64,000 nt of DNA, taken from contig DAIOUL010000003.1 of assembly GCA_036759545.1 (NCBI GenBank), forward strand, positions 1 to 64,000, in the 5' to 3' direction. Shown here one piece after another: positions 1-8,458 of this stretch. The notes beneath the pieces are model-generated. The model did no database searches. It was not told the DNA's origin and was given only the letters and a program-made list of their open reading frames with translations. Every line of letters begins with the position of its first letter. The stretch's first letter is position 1. A program made the position numbers and the translations under genes. The DNA is from 66-474 sp036759545 (GTDB lineage: Bacteria > Pseudomonadota > Gammaproteobacteria > Xanthomonadales > Rhodanobacteraceae).

Positions 1-329
1 CCAACAACCAGCTCGCCACAGACGAGATCGGCGACGAAGTCGAGAAGCGCGGCATTCTTTATGCGCCGGACTACGCGGTGAACGCCGGCGGCGTGATGAA
101 CGTGTCGCTGGAAATCGACGGCTATAACCGCGAACGCGCGATGCGCATGATGCGCACCATCTACTACAACGTCGGCCGCATCTTCCAGATCGCCGAACGC
201 GACGGCATCCCGACCTACAAGGCTGCCGATCGCATGGCGGAAGAGCGCATCAACGCGATCGGCAAGATCAAGCTGCCGACCATGGGCAACGACGGCCCGC
301 GGTTCCTGGGAAGGATGCGAGGGCAGTAG
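1..329 (+). CDS. Leucine dehydrogenase, C-terminal fragment
   Basis: This is the 3' end of a Leu/Val/Phe dehydrogenase gene that starts before the window; the reading frame is open from base 3. The visible 108 residues contain the C-terminal NAD-domain segment APDYAVNAGGVMNVSLE, typical of amino-acid dehydrogenases of the leucine dehydrogenase type. The family catalyses NAD-dependent oxidative deamination of leucine to 2-ketoisocaproate in the cytoplasm, which is the entry step for the isovaleryl-CoA pathway encoded directly downstream. The catalytic lysines lie outside the window. Family assignment is firm; preference for leucine is inferred from context. Confidence 0.85.
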   Translation, partial: NNQLATDEIGDEVEKRGILYAPDYAVNAGGVMNVSLEIDGYNRERAMRMMRTIYYNVGRIFQIAERDGIPTYKAADRMAEERINAIGKIKLPTMGNDGPRFLGRMRGQ

Positions 330-335
330 CAATCA

Positions 336-377
336 GGACTCGGGACTCGGGACTCGGGACTCGGGACTCGGGACTCG
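336..377. repeat. Six perfect tandem copies of heptamer GGACTCG
   Basis: Six uninterrupted copies of GGACTCG lie directly after the leucine dehydrogenase stop codon. It is a simple-sequence tract that could vary in copy number by slippage. It is not inside a gene and is not spaced like a CRISPR. Confidence 0.95.
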
Positions 378-434
378 AAACAGGGTAAAACTGACATCGT
401 CAGTCCGGGGCTGCCGTGGACGAAGTCCGCGGCA

Positions 435-502
435 GAACCCGGAATCTGCTTTCATCGAATCAAGAGCAGATTCCGGGTTCCGTTCGCGGCGATCCGCGAA
501 CG
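435..502. repeat. Palindromic intergenic element with two adjacent hairpins
   Basis: A perfect 16-bp inverted repeat (435-450 with 465-480, 14-nt loop) is followed without a gap by a second hairpin (481-489 with 494-502, 4-nt loop). It lies between the heptamer tract and the start of the isovaleryl-CoA dehydrogenase gene. The GGAATC/GATTCC core resembles the arms of the palindrome at 44578-44671, so it may be a dispersed REP-like repeat. It could also act as a terminator or 5' UTR structure, but no T-run follows. Confidence 0.8.
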
Positions 503-532
503 GCCCCGGAATGACGACGGTGAGGATTCCGT

Positions 533-1690
533 ATGCGCGCATTCAACCTCGGCGAAGACATCGACCTGCTGCGCGAGAGCGTGCACGCTTTCGCGGAGAA
601 GGAGATCGCGCCGCGTGCGGAGCTGATCGACCGCGAAAACGCGTTTCCTTCCGACCTCTGGAAGAAGCTGGGCGACCTGGGTTTGCTGGGCATCACGGTG
701 CCGGAAGAATTCGACGGCAGCGGCATGGGTTTCCTGGCGCATCTGGTGGCGATGGAGGAAATCTCGCGCGCCTCGGGCTCGGTCGGATTGTCGTACGTCG
801 CGCATTCCAATCTGTGCGTCAGCAACCTGTACGCGAAAGGCAACGACGCGCAGCGCCGGAAACTCCTGCCGAAACTGTGCAGCGGCGAACACGTCGGCGC
901 GCTGGCGATGAGCGAACCGGGCTCCGGCTCGGACGTCGTCGGCTCGATGGCATGCCGCGCCGAGAAAAAAAGCGACCGCTGGATCGCCAACGGCTCGAAG
1001 ATGTGGATCACCAACGGGCCGGATGCCGACGTGATCCTCGTTTACATGCGCACCGCGCCGCGCACCGCGGGCAGCCGCTGCATCACCGCCTTTGTCGTCG
1101 AAAAAGGCATGACGGGTTTTTCCACCGCGCAGAAGCTGGACAAACTCGGCATGCGCGGCTCCAACACCTGCGAGCTGGTGTTCGAAGATTGCGAGATTCC
1201 CGACGAGAACCGCATCGGCGAAGTGGATGAAGGTGTGCGCGTGCTGATGGGCGGCCTGGATACCGAACGGCTGGTGATTTCCGGCGGCCCGATCGGACTG
1301 ATGCAGGCCGCGATCGATGTCACCCTGCCCTACGTGCGCGAGCGCAAGCAGTTCAACGCGCCGATCGGCACCTTCGGCATCATGCAGGCGAAGATCGCCG
1401 ACATGTACACGGCGCTGCAATCCTCGCGCGCGTTTTCGTACATGGTCGCGCGGCAGTTCGACGGCGGCAGCAAATCGCGCATCGATCCCGCATCCTGCCT
1501 CTTGAACGCATCACGCAACGCCGTGCAGGTGGCGTTGGAAGCCGTGCAGGCGCTGGGCGGCAACGGCTACATCAACGATTTCCCGACCGGCCGCATCCTG
1601 CGGGACGCCAAGTTGTACGAGATCGGTGCCGGCACCAACGAAATCCGGCAGATGCTGATCGGCCGCGAGTTGTTTCACGGCAACGGTTAG
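533..1690 (+). CDS. liuA: Isovaleryl-CoA dehydrogenase
   Basis: This 385-residue acyl-CoA dehydrogenase oxidises isovaleryl-CoA to 3-methylcrotonyl-CoA and passes electrons to ETF. It has the three-domain acyl-CoA dehydrogenase layout, with a flavin-binding stretch (MSEPGSGSD, about residue 128) and the C-terminal YEIGAGTNEIRQM signature. A glutamate at residue 245 in GLDTERLVISGG sits where isovaleryl-CoA dehydrogenases carry the catalytic base, rather than in the C-terminal position used by short-chain enzymes; this supports the substrate call. GTGAGGA precedes the ATG. Genes for the next steps (liuB, liuC, liuD, liuE) follow within 11 kb. Confidence 0.93.
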   Translation: MRAFNLGEDIDLLRESVHAFAEKEIAPRAELIDRENAFPSDLWKKLGDLGLLGITVPEEFDGSGMGFLAHLVAMEEISRASGSVGLSYVAHSNLCVSNLYAKGNDAQRRKLLPKLCSGEHVGALAMSEPGSGSDVVGSMACRAEKKSDRWIANGSKMWITNGPDADVILVYMRTAPRTAGSRCITAFVVEKGMTGFSTAQKLDKLGMRGSNTCELVFEDCEIPDENRIGEVDEGVRVLMGGLDTERLVISGGPIGLMQAAIDVTLPYVRERKQFNAPIGTFGIMQAKIADMYTALQSSRAFSYMVARQFDGGSKSRIDPASCLLNASRNAVQVALEAVQALGGNGYINDFPTGRILRDAKLYEIGAGTNEIRQMLIGRELFHGNG

Positions 1691-1784
1691 CGTTGGCGAT
1701 CGCCTTTGGATCGCCGCCCCTGAATATTGCCGCACCGCAGCATCCGGCGCATAATCACCCGATCACGCCCACCGGAGATCCCCG

Positions 1785-2960
1785 ATGTCCGACTCCATCG
1801 TAATCGTCGGCGCCAAGCGTACTGCGATCGGTTCCATGCTGGGCCAGTTCACCGGCGTGCCGACGCCGGCGCTGGGCGCCACAGCTATTCGCGCCGCGCT
1901 GCAGCAATCCTGCGTCTCCGCGAACGAAGTTTCCGAGGTCATCATGGGCTGCGTGTTGCCCGCCAATCTCGGTCAGGCGCCGGCACGGCAGGCTTCGCTC
2001 GGCGCGGGCATTCCCAGCTCCGTCGGCTGCACCACCATCAACAAGGTCTGCGGCTCTGGCATGAAGGCGATCATGCTGGGCCACGATCTGATCAAGGCGG
2101 GTTCCGCGGCCATCGTCGTGGCGGGCGGCATGGAATCCATGACCAACGCACCGCACATGGTCGCGGCGCGCGCGGGCTTGCGCTATGGCGAAGCCAAGCT
2201 CGTCGATCACATGGCATGGGACGGCCTGACCAATCCCTACGACGGCAAGTCGATGGGCGTGTTCGCCGAGGCCACTGCGGCGAAATACGGCTTCACCCGG
2301 GAGCAGCAGGACGCGTTCGCGATCGAAAGCGTGAAACGGTCGCAGGCCGCGATCGCCTCCGGCGCGTTCGCCGACGAAATTGCTCCGGTCAAGGTGGCGA
2401 CGAGAAAAGGCGAGGTGGAAATCGCCGTCGACGAACAGCCCGGCAAATCGGACGTGGCCAAGATTCCGACGCTGAAGCCCGCGTTCGCGAAGGACGGCAC
2501 GGTAACGGCGGCGAGCTCATCGAGCATTTCCGACGGTGCCGCCGCCACGGTACTGATGTCTGCATCCGAAGCCGGCAAACGCGGATTGAAACCGCTCGCG
2601 CGCATCGTCGCGCACGCCACCAGCTCGCAGGATCCGGAGTGGTTCACCACCGCGCCGGTGGCGGCAATCCGGAAAGTGCTCGAGAAGGCCGGCTGGAAAA
2701 TCGAAGACGTCGATCTCTTCGAGGTCAACGAAGCCTTCGCGGTCGTCGCGATGGCGCCGATCAAGGATCTCGGCATCCCGCACGACAAGCTCAACGTCAA
2801 TGGCGGCGCCTGCGCGCTCGGCCATCCGATCGGTGCTTCGGGGGCTCGGCTGGTGGTCACGCTGCTCAACGCACTGCAGAAACGCGGCGGGAAGAAGGGC
2901 GTCGCCGCGCTGTGCATCGGCGGCGGAGAAGCCACGGCGGTCGCCATCGAGCGCGACTGA
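1785..2960 (+). CDS. Acetyl-CoA C-acetyltransferase (thiolase)
   Basis: This 391-residue biosynthetic-type thiolase interconverts acetoacetyl-CoA and two acetyl-CoA. The acyl-accepting cysteine is Cys89 in NKVCGSGMK, the histidine is His347 in ALGHPIGASG, and the second cysteine is Cys377 in LCIGGGE. In this cluster it probably finishes leucine breakdown by cleaving acetoacetyl-CoA made from the acetoacetate released by HMG-CoA lyase. A role in polyhydroxybutyrate synthesis is a possible alternative, because a phasin gene is present at 58892. The ATG follows CCGGAGATCCCC, with a good Shine-Dalgarno sequence. Confidence 0.92.
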   Translation: MSDSIVIVGAKRTAIGSMLGQFTGVPTPALGATAIRAALQQSCVSANEVSEVIMGCVLPANLGQAPARQASLGAGIPSSVGCTTINKVCGSGMKAIMLGHDLIKAGSAAIVVAGGMESMTNAPHMVAARAGLRYGEAKLVDHMAWDGLTNPYDGKSMGVFAEATAAKYGFTREQQDAFAIESVKRSQAAIASGAFADEIAPVKVATRKGEVEIAVDEQPGKSDVAKIPTLKPAFAKDGTVTAASSSSISDGAAATVLMSASEAGKRGLKPLARIVAHATSSQDPEWFTTAPVAAIRKVLEKAGWKIEDVDLFEVNEAFAVVAMAPIKDLGIPHDKLNVNGGACALGHPIGASGARLVVTLLNALQKRGGKKGVAALCIGGGEATAVAIERD

Positions 2961-3076
2961 TTCGCTGCCGGAAGTTACGCCCGTCTGAACGGGATATCAT
3001 GGCAGTGGCGGCCCGATGGAGTTCGCGCTTTAATGATCGGGCCAGATACTGGCATCCCACGGCTCGGAGAGAACCC

Positions 3077-3343
3077 ATGAAACTGACACGTATCGTTGTT
3101 GCCTCGGCGTTGGTGGTCGGACTTGCCGCGTGCGGCGGCAACAATGGTGACAACAACGAGAATCCGGCAGCATCATCGACCATGGCGGCTCCCGCCGCGA
3201 CGGCTCCGGCACCGGAGGCGACTGCGCCAATGTCGTCTTCAACGGCTACAATGCCTGCGGCTTCCACTGCAGCGCCGTCTGCTTCATCCACTGCTATGCC
3301 GCCATCGGCTTCTACTCCGATGTCCTCAGAGAGCGGCGGCTGA
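3077..3343 (+). CDS. Small Ala/Ser/Thr/Pro-rich lipoprotein
   Basis: This 88-residue predicted lipoprotein has an N-terminal signal MKLTRIVVASALVVGLAAC with lipobox LAAC and modification at Cys19. After a short Gly/Asn linker the rest is low-complexity Ala-Ser-Thr-Pro-Met with no recognisable domain. Its signal peptide is nearly the same as that of the lipoprotein at 3569 (LTRIVVASALVVGLAAC versus FTRTLLASALVVALAAC), so the two are probably related or share a transferred export signal. GGAGAG lies just upstream of the chosen ATG; a longer upstream frame is an artefact. No function can be assigned. Confidence 0.75.
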   Translation: MKLTRIVVASALVVGLAACGGNNGDNNENPAASSTMAAPAATAPAPEATAPMSSSTATMPAASTAAPSASSTAMPPSASTPMSSESGG

Positions 3344-3362
3344 TCCACCAGCCGGTCCGGAG

Positions 3363-3387
3363 CGCGCGCGATGACATATCGCGCGCG
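3363..3387. terminator. Possible terminator hairpin after the first lipoprotein gene
   Basis: A perfect 10-bp stem (3363-3372 with 3378-3387, loop GACAT) follows 20 bases after the lipoprotein stop. Only a weak TCTTCCTT tract follows, so Rho-independent activity is uncertain. Confidence 0.5.
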
Positions 3388-3568
3388 TCTTCCTTGAGCG
3401 GCTGTCGTGTTTTCTCTGCCGGCCGCAAAAGTTTTCTGTACGAATCCCGTCTCCCGTTGCGCGGGAGGTGGCGCGCGTGCGTGCATTCGGATTAAATAGA
3501 CGCGCCATTTCTACAAGCGACTGATGGCATCCACGGCAAATCAACACGGCAAATCCAAGGAGAGACCC

Positions 3569-3958
3569 ATGAAATTCACCCGTACCCTTCTCGCGTCCGC
3601 TCTGGTGGTTGCGCTGGCTGCATGCAGCAATCCGTCGGACAACGCGCAGGACGCACAGCAATCCGCCGCCGATGCACAACAGGCTGCCCAGCAGGCCCAG
3701 CAATCGGCCGATCAGAGCCAGAATGCGGCTGCCAACCAGGCTGCGTCGCAGGCGCAGCAGTCGGCCGATCAAGCCGCCGCCGCTGCGGGCCAGGCCACCA
3801 ATGCCGCGGGCAACGCGATGCAGGCCAGCGGTCAGACTGCGGATCAGGCCGCCGACGCCGCCAAGCAGGCCGCCGACAACGCGGCCGCTTCCGCGGATCA
3901 GGCCAAGGACAACGCCGATGCCGCCAAGGACGCCGCCAAGGCAAGCAGCGGCGGGTGA
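3569..3958 (+). CDS. Alanine/glutamine-rich repeat lipoprotein
   Basis: This is a 129-residue predicted lipoprotein with signal MKFTRTLLASALVVALAAC and modified Cys19. The mature part is almost entirely Ala, Gln, Asp and Asn with quasi-heptad AQQSADQA-like repeats, and is expected to be a long alpha helix or coiled coil, in the manner of Lpp-like or colicin-type helical lipoproteins. AAGGAGAGA precedes the ATG. It ends 116 bases before a pair of strong terminators. An envelope spacer or stress role is possible but is inference only. Confidence 0.78.
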   Translation: MKFTRTLLASALVVALAACSNPSDNAQDAQQSAADAQQAAQQAQQSADQSQNAAANQAASQAQQSADQAAAAAGQATNAAGNAMQASGQTADQAADAAKQAADNAAASADQAKDNADAAKDAAKASSGG

Positions 3959-4073
3959 GAAGCAGCACTTGCGACATGCCTTGAATGGCATGTCGCGCTG
4001 CTTCGAACGGGCGGACACGGATGTCCGCACCGGCGCCAAGCACCAAGGATGGTTGCTTGCTGCGCATCTGTTC

Positions 4074-4100
4074 AACGCCCCGGTTCTCCGGGGCGTTTTT
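4074..4100 (+). terminator. Rho-independent terminator 1
   Basis: A 10-bp GC-rich stem (4074-4083 with 4088-4097), TTCT loop, and a run of T. It ends the lipoprotein transcript. Confidence 0.88.
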
Positions 4101-4103
4101 GTA

Positions 4104-4130
4104 GGCCGCTCCCGCGGCCGTTTTTTTTTT
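4104..4130 (+). terminator. Rho-independent terminator 2, in tandem
   Basis: The stem GGCCGC/GCGGCC (4104-4109 with 4114-4119) has a 4-nt loop and is followed by ten consecutive T. It lies three bases after the first terminator and 70 bases before liuB, so liuB should have its own promoter in that 70-base interval. Confidence 0.85.
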
Positions 4131-4199
4131 GGATCGCGCAAACTGGCGCACCGGCGCACGCTTGTGCTTTCATGCGCGCTGATCCCCGCGGACACGACC

Positions 4200-5807
4200 A
4201 TGCCCGTCATCGAATCCCGAATCGACGCGAAGAGCGCGGAGTTCCACGGCAATGCCGCGCGACTCTCTGAACTGGTGGGCGATCTGCGGGCGCAACTGGT
4301 CCGCGCGGCCGAAGGCGGTGGTGAAAAGGCTCGTGAAAAACACGTCTCGCGCGGCAAACTTCTGCCGCGTGAACGCATCCGCGCTCTGCTCGATCCGGGT
4401 TCGCCGTTTCTGGAACTCTCTCCACTCGCCGCGCACGGCATGTACGAGGGTGCGGCGCCCGCAGCCGGCATCATCACCGGCATCGGACGCGTGCAAGGCA
4501 TCGAATGCGTGGTGGTCGCCAACGACGCCACGGTGAAAGGCGGCACGTATTTCCCGATCACGGTCAAGAAACACCTGCGCGCGCAGGAAGTCGCGCTGGA
4601 AAACCGCCTGCCCTGCATTTACCTGGTCGATTCCGGCGGCGCGTTTCTGCCATTGCAAGATGAAGTGTTTCCCGACAAGGAGCACTTCGGCCGCATCTTC
4701 TACAACCAGGCACGCATGAGCGCGCTGGACATCCCGCAGATCGCGGTAGTAATGGGTTCGTGCACCGCCGGCGGCGCCTACGTACCTGCGATGAGCGATG
4801 AAACCGTGATCGTGAAGGAGCAAGGCACGATCTTCCTCGGCGGTCCGCCGTTGGTGAAAGCCGCCACCGGCGAAGTCGTGGACGCGGAAGCGCTGGGCGG
4901 CGCCGACGTGCACACTTCGGTTTCCGGCGTCGCAGATCATTTCGCCGAAAACGACGCGCACGCGCTGAACATCGCGCGCGACATCGTGGCGCAACTCAAT
5001 CGCCGCAAATCGATTTCACTGCAACTGCGCGAGCCGCGCGAGCCGAAATACCCAGCCAGCGAACTCTACGGAGTGATCCCGCAGGACACCCGCCGGCCCT
5101 TCGATGTGCGCGAAGTGATCGCTCGGATGGTCGATGCTTCCAAATTGCATGAATTCAAGGCGCGCTACGGCAAGACACTGGTCACCGGCTTCGCACACAT
5201 CCACGGCTATCCCGTGGGAATCATCGCCAACAACGGAATTCTTTTCTCCGAGAGCGCGCTCAAGGGCACGCACTTCATTGAACTGTGCAATCAGCGCGGG
5301 GTGCCGCTGGTGTTCCTGCAGAACATCACCGGCTTCATGGTCGGCAAGAAATACGAGAATTCCGGCATCGCGAAGGATGGCGCCAAGATGGTGACGGCGG
5401 TGGCGTGTTCGTCGGTGCCGAAATTCACCGTGATCATCGGCGGCAGTTTCGGCGCCGGCAACTACGCGATGTGCGGCCGCGCCTACGGCGCGCGGTTCCT
5501 GTGGATGTGGCCGAATGCGCGCATCAGCGTGATGGGCGGCGAGCAAGCCGCATCGGTGCTGGCGACCGTCAAGCGCGACGGCATTGAAGCTTCCGGCAAA
5601 TCATGGTCGGCGGAAGACGAAGAATCGTTCAAGGCGCCGATCCGCGAACAGTACGAACGCCAGGGACATCCGTACTACGCCACCGCGCGGCTGTGGGACG
5701 ACGGCGTGATCGATCCGGCCGACACCCGCCGCGTGCTCGGCCTGGCCATCTCCGCCTCGCTCAATGCGCCTGTCGAACCGTCGCGTTATGGCGTGTTCCG
5801 GATGTAA
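4200..5807 (+). CDS. liuB: Methylcrotonyl-CoA carboxylase, carboxyltransferase (beta) subunit
   Basis: This 535-residue carboxyltransferase transfers CO2 from carboxybiotin to 3-methylcrotonyl-CoA. It shows the crotonase-like acyl-CoA carboxylase beta fold: an N-terminal ARGKLLPRERI-like segment (SRGKLLPRERI, about residue 50), glycine-rich GSCTAGGAYVPAMSDE, and a C-terminal carboxybiotin domain with GGSFGAGNYAMCGRAY. The length and these motifs match MCC-beta rather than propionyl-CoA carboxylase. The biotin-bearing partner is liuD at 8459, separated by the iron-uptake pair and two genes. The ATG at 4200 was chosen because upstream residues in the same frame are terminator DNA. Confidence 0.93.
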   Translation: MPVIESRIDAKSAEFHGNAARLSELVGDLRAQLVRAAEGGGEKAREKHVSRGKLLPRERIRALLDPGSPFLELSPLAAHGMYEGAAPAAGIITGIGRVQGIECVVVANDATVKGGTYFPITVKKHLRAQEVALENRLPCIYLVDSGGAFLPLQDEVFPDKEHFGRIFYNQARMSALDIPQIAVVMGSCTAGGAYVPAMSDETVIVKEQGTIFLGGPPLVKAATGEVVDAEALGGADVHTSVSGVADHFAENDAHALNIARDIVAQLNRRKSISLQLREPREPKYPASELYGVIPQDTRRPFDVREVIARMVDASKLHEFKARYGKTLVTGFAHIHGYPVGIIANNGILFSESALKGTHFIELCNQRGVPLVFLQNITGFMVGKKYENSGIAKDGAKMVTAVACSSVPKFTVIIGGSFGAGNYAMCGRAYGARFLWMWPNARISVMGGEQAASVLATVKRDGIEASGKSWSAEDEESFKAPIREQYERQGHPYYATARLWDDGVIDPADTRRVLGLAISASLNAPVEPSRYGVFRM

Positions 5808-5819
5808 CCGAATCGTCGG

Positions 5820-6680
5820 TCAAGCGGCGGTACGCGGTTCCCCTTGTACGGATGGCTGTACGGCATCGCTGCGGCGCGGCGGCTTGCGTTTGGTCAGCGC
5901 CATCCCGATCACCAGCGCGACCACTACCGCCAGCCAGAACACCATCTGGATCCCTGCCGGATGGGCGTCGTAGCCGATCAGGATGTGCAAGGCCTGCCCG
6001 ATCACCGAGCCGTTCGTGAGCAGCCAGTCGCTATTCCAGATCTGCGTGCCCAACGCCGGCAACCAGTTGGCCTGCACCAGGAAGCGGGCGGCCGTGGAAG
6101 CCAGACCCGCCGCCAACAACACCAGCATCCAGTTGGTCGCGGTGAAGAAGTAGCGCAACGGGATGCGCAGCAGTCCGAAGTACAACGCAAAGCCGACGCC
6201 CACGCCGCAGACGATGCCGAGCGGAATGCCGCCGACGAGACCGGCGATTCCCGCGCCACCCGCGGCCATGCCATACAGGAACAGCACGATCTCGGAACCT
6301 TCGCGCAACACCGCGAGCGCAACGACGACGAACAGCATCGTCAGCGAACTCGAACCGGCTTTCACCGCGCCGCCCACCGCCTGCATGTGCTGCACCAGCT
6401 CGTGCGCGTGACTCGACATCCAGATCACATGCCAGGCGATCATCAGCACCGCCGCGAACAGCACGCAGGCATTGAACAATTCCTGGCCCGAGCCGTTCAC
6501 GGCCTCCGCGATCGCACCGGCGCACAGCGCGACCATAACCGCGCCCAGCACACCGAGTGCGATGCCGCCGCTGATGTAGACACCGCGTTTGGCGACGCCT
6601 CGCGTTGCGGCGGCGACGATCGACACGATCAGCGCCGCTTCCAGCACTTCACGGAACACCAGCAGCGCGACACCGAGCAT
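5820..6680 (-). CDS. FTR1-family high-affinity iron permease
   Basis: This integral inner-membrane protein of about 286 residues has seven or so hydrophobic segments. It carries two REXXE iron-binding motifs, REVLE (residues 10-14) and REGSE (126-130), in membrane helices 1 and 4, as in EfeU/FTR1 permeases. It imports iron across the inner membrane, in many systems after oxidation by a periplasmic partner. The cupredoxin gene lies 8 bases upstream, so the two form an operon resembling ftrB-ftrC. A GTG three bases further upstream could also start it. It runs opposite to and ends 12 bases from liuB. Confidence 0.9.
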   Translation of the reverse strand: MLGVALLVFREVLEAALIVSIVAAATRGVAKRGVYISGGIALGVLGAVMVALCAGAIAEAVNGSGQELFNACVLFAAVLMIAWHVIWMSSHAHELVQHMQAVGGAVKAGSSSLTMLFVVVALAVLREGSEIVLFLYGMAAGGAGIAGLVGGIPLGIVCGVGVGFALYFGLLRIPLRYFFTATNWMLVLLAAGLASTAARFLVQANWLPALGTQIWNSDWLLTNGSVIGQALHILIGYDAHPAGIQMVFWLAVVVALVIGMALTKRKPPRRSDAVQPSVQGEPRTAA

Positions 6681-6688
6681 CACTCACC

Positions 6689-7021
6689 TCATTGCACGAT
6701 CAGCACACCCTGCCCCGTGTCCTGGTGAAAATCATCGAAGAATTTGTAACTGCCCTTGTCCAGCGGTCCGATGAACACCGTGATCTGGCTGCCCGGCAGC
6801 ACGATCTTCTCGCGGTTGAAATCGCTGCTCTCGAATTCGGAAGGCGTGGCGTCCTGGTTGTGTACCAGCACCTTGAATTGCGTGTTGGCCGGCACGGTCA
6901 ACTGCGCCGGCTGGAACTTGTGGTCCCTGATCGTCAAGGTGTACTGGGGCATGTCGGCGGCGAGGGCCGGGCCGGCCAGCAGCGCGCAAGCGAGGATCAC
7001 GGCGGATTTGCGGCGGATCAT
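6689..7021 (-). CDS. Periplasmic cupredoxin-domain protein of an iron-uptake system
   Basis: This 110-residue secreted protein has a signal peptide (cleavage near ALAAD, residue 22) and a single cupredoxin fold with FQPAQLTVPANTQFKVLVHN and the C-terminal DFHQDTGQGVLIVQ. The usual Cys-containing type-1 copper loop is absent, as in EfeO N-terminal and FtrB-type cupredoxins. It probably works with the adjacent FTR1 permease in handling periplasmic iron. The start MIRRKSAV was chosen because the signal peptide begins there. A Fur-like operator lies 20 bases upstream. Confidence 0.85.
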   Translation of the reverse strand: MIRRKSAVILACALLAGPALAADMPQYTLTIRDHKFQPAQLTVPANTQFKVLVHNQDATPSEFESSDFNREKIVLPGSQITVFIGPLDKGSYKFFDDFHQDTGQGVLIVQ

Positions 7022-7040
7022 GATGAACTCCGGTTCGCTC

Positions 7041-7061
7041 AAATAATAATGGTTCTCATTT
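7041..7061. promoter_or_regulatory. Putative Fur box
   Basis: Read on the minus strand, AAATGAGAACCATTATTATTT resembles the AATGAGAAT/ATTATTATT type of Fur operator. It lies 20 bases before the cupredoxin start, inside an otherwise GC-rich gap. It is also 68 bases upstream of liuC on the other strand. Confidence 0.72.
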
Positions 7062-7129
7062 GTGTCCGCAATGCGTAAGGCACGTGCCGTTCAGCAGTTA
7101 TGATTGTGCGATTCAGCCGAGGCATCGCG

Positions 7130-7933
7130 ATGTCCGAGTCCGTGCTGCTGGCGCGCCGGGGTGCGCTGGCCGAAATCACGTTGAACCGCCCATCCGTGCA
7201 CAACGCGTTCGACGATGCGCTGGTCGCGGGACTGCAGGCCGCGTTCGATGAAATCGCCAAGGACGAAACCGTGCGTTCCGTGGTGCTGACGGGCGCAGGC
7301 AAGAGTTTCTCGGCGGGGGCCGATCTCAACTGGATGCGCGGCATGGCCGCCGCCAGCGAGGCGGAAAATCTGGCCGATTCGCTGCGCCTCGCGAAGCTGC
7401 TGCGCACGCTGAACTTCCTTCCCAAGCCCACCATCGCCCGCGTCAACGGCGCCGCCTACGGCGGCGGCGTGGGATTGATCGCGGCGTGCGACATCGCCAT
7501 AGGCGTGCACGGTGCGAAGTTCGCGCTGAGCGAAGTGAAGCTCGGCCTGGTGCCGGCGGTGATCTCGCCTTATGTCGTTGCCGCGATCGGCGCGCGCCAT
7601 GCGAGGCGGCTGTTTGTCACCGGCGAAATTTTCGAAGCCAAGCGGGCCGCGGAAATCGGCTTGCTGCATGAAGTTGTTGCACCGGAAGAATTGGACGCCG
7701 CGGTCGATCGCGTGCTGCATTTTCTTGCTAAGGGCGGTCCGATCGCTCAGCGCGAAGCCAAGCAGCTTGCTTTGCGTGCGGCCGGCATCGCGCCGGAGGC
7801 AATGGAACTCATCGACGCGCGGAACACAGAATTGATAGCGCAGTTGCGCGTGTCGCGCGAAGGGCAAAAGGGCCTGTCGGCATTTCTGGACAAACGCGGC
7901 CCGGATTGGGACAGCAGCGGAAAGACGCCGTGA
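7130..7933 (+). CDS. liuC: Methylglutaconyl-CoA hydratase (enoyl-CoA hydratase family)
   Basis: This 267-residue crotonase-fold enzyme is expected to hydrate 3-methylglutaconyl-CoA to HMG-CoA. Key features are the oxyanion-hole segment SFSAGADLNWM and the second glycine-rich segment NGAAYGGGVGLIAACDIA. The position between liuB and liuD/liuE in the same direction supports the leucine-pathway role over a generic fatty-acid hydratase. The start MSESVLLAR at 7130 is preferred over an in-frame upstream ATG at 7100, which would put coding sequence close to the divergent iron promoter. Confidence 0.87.
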   Translation: MSESVLLARRGALAEITLNRPSVHNAFDDALVAGLQAAFDEIAKDETVRSVVLTGAGKSFSAGADLNWMRGMAAASEAENLADSLRLAKLLRTLNFLPKPTIARVNGAAYGGGVGLIAACDIAIGVHGAKFALSEVKLGLVPAVISPYVVAAIGARHARRLFVTGEIFEAKRAAEIGLLHEVVAPEELDAAVDRVLHFLAKGGPIAQREAKQLALRAAGIAPEAMELIDARNTELIAQLRVSREGQKGLSAFLDKRGPDWDSSGKTP

Positions 7934-7971
7934 TCGACGTCGAAAACGTCTTTCATACAACGGAGTAAATC

Positions 7972-8458
7972 ATGCCGATTCGTGTACTCAATATCGAAGA
8001 CGTGCAGTTCAGCGATCTCGCCGAAATGTCGCGGCAATTGGGCGAAGAGCTGCCGCAGGAGCGATTCGGCGGCCGCCGGGGAATGGTGGGGCGCAAAATG
8101 GGCGCGCAGAAACTCGGCTACAACGTGACTGTCTTGGCGCCGGGCAAGCGCGCGTTCCCGTTCCACAATCATCGCGTCAACGAGGAAATGTTCTTCGTCC
8201 TGGAGGGCGAAGGCGAGTTGCGTGCGGGAGCGGAAACCCTGCGTGTCCGCAAAGGCGACTTCGTCGCCTGCCCGCCCGGAGGCATGGACATGGCGCACCA
8301 GTTCGTCAACACCGGCAGTGCGGAGTTGAAGTATCTGGCGGTGAGCACGCTGCAAAGTCCGGACATCTGCGAGTACCCGGATTCGGGCAAATTCGCGGTC
8401 CGTGGTCCGGACGACTTCCAGCACATAGGCCTTGCGGCGGACAAGGTCAAATACTGGC

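Noticed and set aside
336..377. CRISPR-like repeat array
   Set aside because: The copies are contiguous 7-mers without spacers; no cas genes occur in the window.
1727..3076. Open frame upstream of and continuous with the first lipoprotein
   Set aside because: It runs out of frame through the thiolase gene. The lipoprotein has its own Shine-Dalgarno sequence and signal peptide at 3077.
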